Below, piece after piece: positions 8,593 to 12,439 of a DNA stretch of 12,439 bases (position 1 is its first letter; each line of letters starts with the position of its first letter). This DNA comes from Chlamydiota bacterium (GTDB taxonomy: Bacteria; Chlamydiota; Chlamydiia; Chlamydiales; Waddliaceae). The position numbers were made by a program, and so were the translations under genes. Location of the stretch: positions 1-12,439 of the forward strand of contig JAAKFP010000028.1 in assembly GCA_011065005.1 (NCBI GenBank). Direction: 5' to 3'. The notes under the pieces were generated by a model that was given only the letters and a program-made list of their open reading frames with translations, did not search any database and was not told where the DNA came from.

Positions 8593-9156
8593 TTACGTAT
8601 CAAAAACCTCATCTAAAGAAGGAAGGCAAACTTCTTTTCCCTCCATATTCTTTAAAACTACTTCCCAGTGAGCTTGTTCTTTTGCATTCCCGGTGGCTTT
8701 GTATAAACCTCTCAGCAAACTAGCTCCTTCATAATAAATAGTTTTTGACAAAGCTTGTTTAACAAGAGATATAGCCTCTTCTTCTGTGATAGGAGGAACG
8801 CCAGGCGCCCAACAACATCGAGCCATAGCAATCAATAACTGCGGTGGGGGTGGGGTAATTTTTTCAACAGCCCTTTTATAAGCGGCATATCTTTCATCAT
8901 ACTTTAAGATGATGTGATAAGCATATCCTAGAAAGGCGTCAAATTTCCAAGAAGAATTCCACTGAATTGGATATTTTTTTCTTAGCTCCTCTAAAAGGTT
9001 TGCTGCATACTCTTGTAGAGTTTCATCCCACTCATCATTATTAAGCATACCTCGAGATATACGTAGGCCTTCATCAAAACCAACTAAGGAGGCCAATTCA
9101 GATGGGGTGTATTCTTCTGACTTCTTTTTTAAACTTTTATAGTAATTAATCGTCAT
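8593..9156 (-). CDS. probable immunity protein for the upstream toxin-like protein
   Basis: This 187-residue protein has no signal peptide or membrane segment, so it should be cytoplasmic. It is rich in helix-forming residues with scattered tryptophans and aromatics (QWNSSWKFDAFLGYAYH, then an AISLVKQALSK...GLYKATGNAKEQAHWE region), which suggests an alpha-helical TPR-like or Sel1-like fold. I do not recognise a named family. The start is taken as the ATG at 9156, which overlaps the toxin stop (ATGA, 9153-9156); a TTG at 9174 would add six residues but is less likely. Translational coupling directly behind a secreted protein with a toxin-like C-terminus is the standard layout of a polymorphic toxin and its immunity gene. 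That role is inferred from position; an unrelated accessory function cannot be excluded. It converges on ribF with 52 bases between the stops. Confidence 0.6.
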   Translation of the reverse strand: MTINYYKSLKKKSEEYTPSELASLVGFDEGLRISRGMLNNDEWDETLQEYAANLLEELRKKYPIQWNSSWKFDAFLGYAYHIILKYDERYAAYKRAVEKITPPPPQLLIAMARCCWAPGVPPITEEEAISLVKQALSKTIYYEGASLLRGLYKATGNAKEQAHWEVVLKNMEGKEVCLPSLDEVFDT

Positions 9157-9162
9157 TTTTTT
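9153..9162 (-). other. A AAA AAA heptamer at the toxin/immunity overlap
   Basis: Read on the minus strand, seven A residues (9162 to 9156) sit directly before the toxin TGA, phased in the toxin frame as A AAA AAA TGA. This is the classic -1 slippery arrangement. The immunity gene lies in the -1 frame, which reads aac aaa aaa ATG with no stop between, so a slip would fuse the two proteins. No downstream pseudoknot was worked out, and the run may simply arise from the AAA codons and ATGA overlap. Confidence 0.3.
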
Positions 9163-11231
9163 GTTATGACCCAAGCATCTTTAAGGAATGTTTGATTTGT
9201 TTCAATGTAAGTTTCAAAGGAGGCTTGAACTTCACGACCGTTTATAAATTTTCTATAATCCGACCGTATTATTTTTCCGTTATGAAATTTTTCCGATTCA
9301 AGCAAATACTTCTCAGATAGAATTCCAGATTCCTCAAGAAGAGTAGACACCTTCCCAAAATCTTCAACTTTGTTTCCGCTCATTTTTATAATCTTTTCCC
9401 AAGCATGCTTTTCTTGCATTACATGCGGAATAACATTCGCATTCCCAGGGATTATTTTTCCTGTTTTAGCTAGATCGGAAACAGTAGTCCTAATAGCTGA
9501 ATGCCTAGAGCTGGCCTCGAGTATTTTTGCTTTCTTTGCTTCGGAAACAACACAACATTCAACAGTGAACATGGAATTGAGCCTTTTAAGCTGTCGGTAT
9601 TTTTTAACTCCCTTCATTACAGCTCCAGGAGCCAAAATGTCTACTCCATACTTTCCAATGATATACCCAGTTTTATTTCCCCTGTCATAGTCGGAAAGAG
9701 TATCCCAATTAACACAAAGATCTTTTAGTTCAGGAACTACTGCTTCCAGACATTCCCTTGCTGTGTTTTCCTTTAGGTATTCAACTAATTCATATGATGT
9801 ATTAATCAGGTCCTTGCTTACCTCTACAGGAGAACAAGCAAAGGACCATAGACCGTGCAAAATTCCCTTGCAACAACTCCACGTAGAAGGTACAAATTCA
9901 ACTACAGCAACACTACTGCCTCTTGCTATTCCAATACAAAAACCACCAGAATAATCTACCATTACCTTTGGTTTTGGATTAACTACGTAATTTCCTTGGT
10001 CGCTATCGTTTTTAACAACGTATCCTAATTTGTTAAAGGAAATCTCTTTTTTGCGGACCTCTAAATGTTTTAATTTATTGTAATCTTCTATCGCAAGAGA
10101 AAGATTCCCCATTTCGAAATGTGCGTGAATGCGCTCCTGGTAAGCTTCAACATTAGATGGATCTTTTTCGATTGCTGCAGTCAAGTAAGTGATTGCTTCC
10201 GAATGCAAAAAAAGGTTGTTACATCTGATTCCTTCATATAACCAATAATCTGAGATAAGCCAATCAGGGAGTGAGTTTGAATCACTAACAGATTCTTTAA
10301 CTTTAAATCGCTTATTGAGTCTCTTTTTGAAGATATCTATTTTGGTTTCTCCAGAGAAATGTTGGCTTTCGTTTTCTTTTTGACAACTACTAACCTTAAT
10401 GTCCCTTTCTGGACTGTATAAAAGCTCTATGAAGTTTATTTCACTCTGAATTTCTGCTGTCGGATGAAAAGACAAACTCTCCTCATACATCTCAAGAAAC
10501 ATCTCACAAAGCCTGTCCAAAATGGCATCTGTTTTGTCCTCTATTAATGCGATTTCTTCCTCTGAAAAATACGTTTGAGAAAACCGCTCTAGGTCTTTAC
10601 ACACCTGATAAAAATCAGAAAATCTAAAACAGCATACTGAAAGAGATCTTGGCAGGTTAAACCCCAACCTTCTAAAATACCAAGAATCTGTAATGAAATT
10701 GTTTGATAGATCGGATCGCTGTTTGACCTTTTTTAGTGCTGTGGAATCGATTAAATTTTCAAATAAAACTACGGCCACGTCGCTAATCTTTTCTGCTCTA
10801 TGTGAAGTCTCTGGCCAATACGCTTGATGATGAGGATATTTCCTAGAATACTCTATCTGCCGTTTCAAAAACGGATAGCCACCCTTGTGCCGAAAGTGAA
10901 AATAACCAACATAGACAACAGGATCACAACACCACCAGCATTCGTTGCAGGTTTGGTTTACGATTGGGGGAATGACTCCAATATCAAGTTCCTTTTTATG
11001 CTTTAACGGAAAACTATGCCAGCATGCCCTGTCAAAACACCTATAGCACAATTCATTGCTGTTGTAGGAGTAAGTGTAGTCCTCGTTTTCATCTTCTTCA
11101 TCAAGATCCCAATCGTCATATAGATATGCTCCCCGGTACGCATAATCCCTTTCCAAGGAATAAGACAACGAAGGAAATAATGTGACTAAAACCATTAAAA
11201 TACTTAAAATACAAACAACTTGTCTTTTCAT
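9153..11231 (-). CDS. exported Cys-rich TPR protein with C-terminal toxin-like domain
   Basis: The 692-residue product begins with a clear signal peptide (MKR, hydrophobic 5-20, likely cut near residue 25 after SLSYS). A cysteine-rich region follows, with CYRC at 62-65, C70, and CNECWWCC at 95-102, possibly metal-binding or disulfide-linked. Residues about 325-395 contain two TPR-like repeats (ending ITYLTAAIEKDPSN and LAIEDYNKL). Residues about 425-580 look like a pre-toxin linker with more cysteines and the stretch GYIIGKYGVDILAPGAVMKG (522-541). The last 100 residues (about 593-692) carry HVMQEKHAW (603-611), FINGREV (662-668) and a terminal DAWV (685-688). This pattern recalls polymorphic-toxin domains of the Ntox35 kind, from memory and not certain. 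ATG 11231 gives the signal peptide but has no obvious Shine-Dalgarno. Inferred role: a secreted or surface effector used against neighbours or the host, with the downstream gene protecting the producer. Confidence 0.6.
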   Translation of the reverse strand: MKRQVVCILSILMVLVTLFPSLSYSLERDYAYRGAYLYDDWDLDEEDENEDYTYSYNSNELCYRCFDRACWHSFPLKHKKELDIGVIPPIVNQTCNECWWCCDPVVYVGYFHFRHKGGYPFLKRQIEYSRKYPHHQAYWPETSHRAEKISDVAVVLFENLIDSTALKKVKQRSDLSNNFITDSWYFRRLGFNLPRSLSVCCFRFSDFYQVCKDLERFSQTYFSEEEIALIEDKTDAILDRLCEMFLEMYEESLSFHPTAEIQSEINFIELLYSPERDIKVSSCQKENESQHFSGETKIDIFKKRLNKRFKVKESVSDSNSLPDWLISDYWLYEGIRCNNLFLHSEAITYLTAAIEKDPSNVEAYQERIHAHFEMGNLSLAIEDYNKLKHLEVRKKEISFNKLGYVVKNDSDQGNYVVNPKPKVMVDYSGGFCIGIARGSSVAVVEFVPSTWSCCKGILHGLWSFACSPVEVSKDLINTSYELVEYLKENTARECLEAVVPELKDLCVNWDTLSDYDRGNKTGYIIGKYGVDILAPGAVMKGVKKYRQLKRLNSMFTVECCVVSEAKKAKILEASSRHSAIRTTVSDLAKTGKIIPGNANVIPHVMQEKHAWEKIIKMSGNKVEDFGKVSTLLEESGILSEKYLLESEKFHNGKIIRSDYRKFINGREVQASFETYIETNQTFLKDAWVITKK

Positions 11232-11274
11232 GAGTTCATCGATTCGATTATCTGTTCATGGATGTTAGAGTTGA

Positions 11275-11303
11275 AGTGTATTCATATTCGGACTATTAAT
11301 CAA
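11275..11303 (-). promoter_or_regulatory. possible promoter for the toxin-like gene
   Basis: On the minus strand TTGATT (11303-11298) is 17 bases from TACACT (11280-11275), four of six matches at each box. Transcription would start near 11268 with a leader of under 40 bases before ATG 11231. The match is modest and the -35 box lies across the stop codon of the small upstream ORF. Confidence 0.3.
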
Positions 11304-11488
11304 TAAAAAGGAATGAAAGGGGCCGGGACTGCGATGGGCTTTGTTGCATAATTTAACCACCGAGCACACAGAGACTTATGAGAAAAATGAAAAAATAAAA
11401 AATAAATTGTGTATGTTGGGGTACTAGGCAAAATGGTGCGAAAATATAATAATAAGAGCATAACCAGAGCATAACCAATAATTGACAT
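11300..11488 (-). CDS. small hydrophobic ORF, probably a truncated membrane-protein gene
   Basis: A 62-residue minus-strand reading frame starts at ATG 11488, four bases after a perfect AAAGGAGG (11500-11493), the strongest Shine-Dalgarno sequence in the window. The N-terminal half is very hydrophobic (MSIIGYALVMLLLLYFRTIL, then more aromatic and aliphatic residues) and would form a membrane segment. The C-terminal third (SLCARWLNYATKP) is translated from the CACAGAG-type repeat and the IS-end-like sequence at 11338-11375, so the original gene was probably cut by repeat or element insertion. It lies upstream of the toxin-like gene on the same strand. A small membrane peptide such as a type I toxin is an alternative, but no antisense RNA was identified. 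An upstream in-frame start at 11533 lacks a comparable ribosome site. Confidence 0.35.
   Translation of the reverse strand: MSIIGYALVMLLLLYFRTILPSTPTYTIYFLFFHFSHKSLCARWLNYATKPIAVPAPFIPFY
11355..11375. repeat. CACAGAG-type repeat fragment
   Basis: AACCACCGAGCACACAGAGA and the following base match the general form of dispersed ACCAC-GAG-ACACAGAG repeats, and ACACAGAGA (11366-11374) is shared with the complement of 8576-8584. It adjoins the IS-end-like sequence at 11338 and is read through by the small hydrophobic ORF. Confidence 0.35.
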
Positions 11489-11510
11489 TAAGCCTCCTTT
11501 ATGTTCCAAT
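11482..11510 (+). promoter_or_regulatory. possible promoter for the acetyltransferase gene
   Basis: A perfect -35 TTGACA (11482-11487) is followed after 17 bases by TCCAAT (11505-11510), which matches four of six -10 positions. It overlaps the start region of the small minus-strand ORF and runs into the inverted repeats at 11501-11543, so the two divergent genes would share control sequence. Confidence 0.35.
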
Positions 11511-11543
11511 AGCCCTAAGAGAATTAGGAACATAAATTGGAAC
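11501..11543. promoter_or_regulatory. nested and alternative inverted repeats in the divergent control region
   Basis: GTTCCAAT (11503-11510) pairs perfectly with ATTGGAAC (11536-11543). ATGTTCC (11501-11507) pairs instead with GGAACAT (11527-11533), and CCTAA (11514-11518) pairs with TTAGG (11524-11528). GTTCC can therefore use either GGAAC box but not both. A further GGAACAT lies at 11579-11585. The sites lie between the small minus-strand ORF and the acetyltransferase, consistent with an operator for a shared regulator or a switching leader. Confidence 0.35.
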
Positions 11544-11599
11544 GCGTCAATGCTAGAGTACCAGAAAGTATACTTTTTGGAACATTAGGAAAAAGTCAA

Positions 11600-12106
11600 A
11601 TGTTCAAGATACTTGCTTATAAGGAGCTATCTACTGAAAAATGTTTAGTTGAAGCTAGTAGAGAAGATATCCAACGTGCTGTTCTTCCATGGTTAGATGG
11701 TCTCTCTGAAAAATATTTGAGAAATATTTTTGGACCAAAAATGCCATACCCTATTGACGAAAAGTATATTCTGGACTCTTTTGGTAAGACAGAAAAAAAT
11801 ACTCCTTTTTTGTTAAAAGAAAACCATAACGCTGTTGGGTTTGGATCAGTAATGACGCAAATTAAAAAAAATGAGAAAATTTCTTGGTTATGCTTTATTC
11901 TAATTGCACCTAAAAAAAAGGGTAAGGGGCTTGGACATTTACTAGTTAAAAAGTTAATTTCTCATGCAAAGACACTACACCCTGATTCAATAAAACTAAC
12001 TGTTTATATGGATAATATAGAAGCGTTAAACCTTTATCCTATGCATAATTTTAGATTTATTAGATGTTTAAATGATGGGAAATATCTAATGAAATTGAAG
12101 CTGTAA
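11600..12106 (+). CDS. GNAT-family N-acetyltransferase
   Basis: This 168-residue protein carries the GNAT acetyl-CoA-binding signature: the strand WLCFILIAP leading into KKKGKGLGHLLVKKLISHAK (about 105-124), the pyrophosphate-binding loop and following helix. A later MDNIEALNLYPMHNFRFIR segment is the typical C-terminal GNAT motif. The substrate is unknown. The start is placed at ATG 11600 because AGGA (11587-11590) lies nine bases ahead; a TTG at 11537 would add 21 residues but the added sequence is not like a GNAT N-terminus. Codons are A+T-rich with many lysines and A-runs, unlike the conserved cluster, which suggests separate acquisition. The gene is divergent from the small hydrophobic ORF and possibly cargo of a mobile cassette. 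It has no neighbouring ribbon-helix-helix gene, so a GNAT-type toxin-antitoxin pair is not supported. Confidence 0.75.
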   Translation: MFKILAYKELSTEKCLVEASREDIQRAVLPWLDGLSEKYLRNIFGPKMPYPIDEKYILDSFGKTEKNTPFLLKENHNAVGFGSVMTQIKKNEKISWLCFILIAPKKKGKGLGHLLVKKLISHAKTLHPDSIKLTVYMDNIEALNLYPMHNFRFIRCLNDGKYLMKLKL

Positions 12107-12149
12107 CTCTTTTCTTTATCTGTTTGTAACCATTCACCTCTATCTGTTA

Positions 12150-12283
12150 ATCGCGAAGGAAGCGAAGAATACGCGAAGATTATTCTATTGATGCAGAAGA
12201 AAGATGGTATCAAACGATTCGTTCAGACCGAACGCTACTAATTAATAAAAAAATCTTCGCGCGTCCTTCGTTTCCTTCGCGAT
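12150..12283. repeat. 35-base imperfect inverted repeat of CGCGAAG units with 64-base centre
   Basis: The left arm (12150-12184) and the complement of the right arm (12249-12283) match at 30 of 35 positions. Both contain repeated CGCGAAG/GCGAAGG units, and a further CTTCGCG follows at 12284-12290. The 64-base centre has no ORF and no recognisable motif. The element begins 43 bases after the acetyltransferase stop and its arms resemble the repeat just after ribF (8542-8556). It could be a small MITE-like element or a transcript-end hairpin. No T-run terminator signature is present. Confidence 0.6.
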
Positions 12284-12356
12284 CTTCGCGTTTAGACAGC
12301 TTCAGGAAAGGAGTCAGCTAAGGAGGCTAGAAGAAATAACCTTTACATTTAGGCTG

Positions 12357-12437
12357 TTATAGCTCTTCAGTTGCGAGGCGCAAATCTGCAGTCAACTTAT
12401 TAGTTTCCAAAGATTTGCAACAAAGCAAGTGAAGATG
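12357..12437 (-). other. possible 3' end of a minus-strand ORF running off the window
   Basis: A minus-strand frame is open from the window edge to a TAA at 12359-12357 and ends ...LETNKLTADLRLATEEL. The piece is only 26 codons long and I cannot assign it. It contains an 8-base inverted repeat (GCAAATCT 12380-12387 with AGATTTGC 12411-12418) and the right IS-end-like sequence. Nothing else is recognisable in 12291-12439. Confidence 0.15.
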
Positions 12438-12439
12438 AT

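Larger units (their letters stand above)
11338..12426. mobile_element. possible transposase-less mobile cassette carrying the acetyltransferase
   Basis: GCTTTGTTGCA (11338-11348) recurs as an exact inverted copy, TGCAACAAAGC (12416-12426), about 1.09 kb away. The left copy, extended to GGGCTTTGTTGCATAA, resembles terminal repeats I recall from IS5-family elements, and the length is typical for such elements. No transposase lies between; the cargo is a GNAT gene and a large inverted repeat. No target-site duplication can be recognised. An 11-base inverted pair can arise by chance in 12 kb, so this call rests on the resemblance to IS ends and on the position of the pair around a gene of differing composition. 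Confidence 0.22.

Noticed and set aside
11486..12106. GNAT gene plus the small divergent ORF as a GNAT-type toxin-antitoxin pair
   Set aside because: Known GNAT toxins pair with a co-directional ribbon-helix-helix antitoxin; the neighbour here is divergent and hydrophobic.
12380..12418. GCAAATCT/AGATTTGC inverted repeat as a terminator
   Set aside because: Eight pairs across a 23-base loop with no T-run on either side; it is more likely incidental or part of the IS-end-like sequence.
12357..12437. Minus-strand tail ending LTADLRLATEEL as the end of mnmE
   Set aside because: The resemblance is to one helix only. The conserved FCIGK-type terminus of MnmE is missing and the piece is too short to judge.

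Overview
The window looks like a chromosome segment from a member of the Chlamydiae, most likely an environmental (Parachlamydia/Waddlia/Simkania-type) lineage. The main reason is the gene string rpsA-nusA-infB-rbfA-truB-ribF on one strand, with rpsA where most bacteria have rimP. From memory this is the order in Chlamydia (CT098 to CT093, read backwards). The TruB and IF-2 sequences also read like chlamydial versions. Composition is moderate to low G+C. The genus cannot be fixed from the sequence alone.

Layout. Positions 1-266 hold a G+C-rich block that I cannot identify; both strands are open and it has stem-forming repeats. A strong promoter (267-296), overlapped on its downstream side by palindromes, leads into queD (363-734, queuosine precursor synthesis). 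A second promoter (762-791) leads into the translation/transcription cluster: S1 (830-2590), NusA (2667-3941), IF-2 (3946-6489), RbfA (6501-6896), TruB (6850-7593, overlapping rbfA) and RibF (7620-8540). Gaps are very short or negative after nusA and no terminator is visible inside, so this is probably one long operon. Its products initiate translation, mature the 30S subunit and tRNA, couple transcription elongation to translation, and make FMN/FAD.

After ribF the character changes. In Chlamydia ychF follows; here a minus-strand accessory region begins. A short repeat (8542-8588) separates ribF from a convergent two-gene cassette. This cassette is a 692-residue exported, cysteine-rich, TPR-containing protein with a toxin-like C-terminus (9153-11231), then a small helical protein (8593-9156) whose start overlaps the large gene's stop by four bases. 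I read this as a polymorphic toxin and its immunity protein. It is the most interesting system in the window. The overlap carries an in-phase A AAA AAA heptamer that could allow a -1 shift joining the two proteins.

Upstream of the toxin gene is a short hydrophobic minus-strand ORF with a perfect Shine-Dalgarno sequence whose tail is made of repeat sequence. A divergent control region with nested inverted repeats follows, then a GNAT acetyltransferase (11600-12106), then a 35-base imperfect inverted repeat (12150-12283). An 11-base inverted repeat resembling IS ends (11338-11348 and 12416-12426) brackets the acetyltransferase, so that stretch may be, or may derive from, a transposase-less mobile cassette. 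The last 150 bases hold no complete gene.
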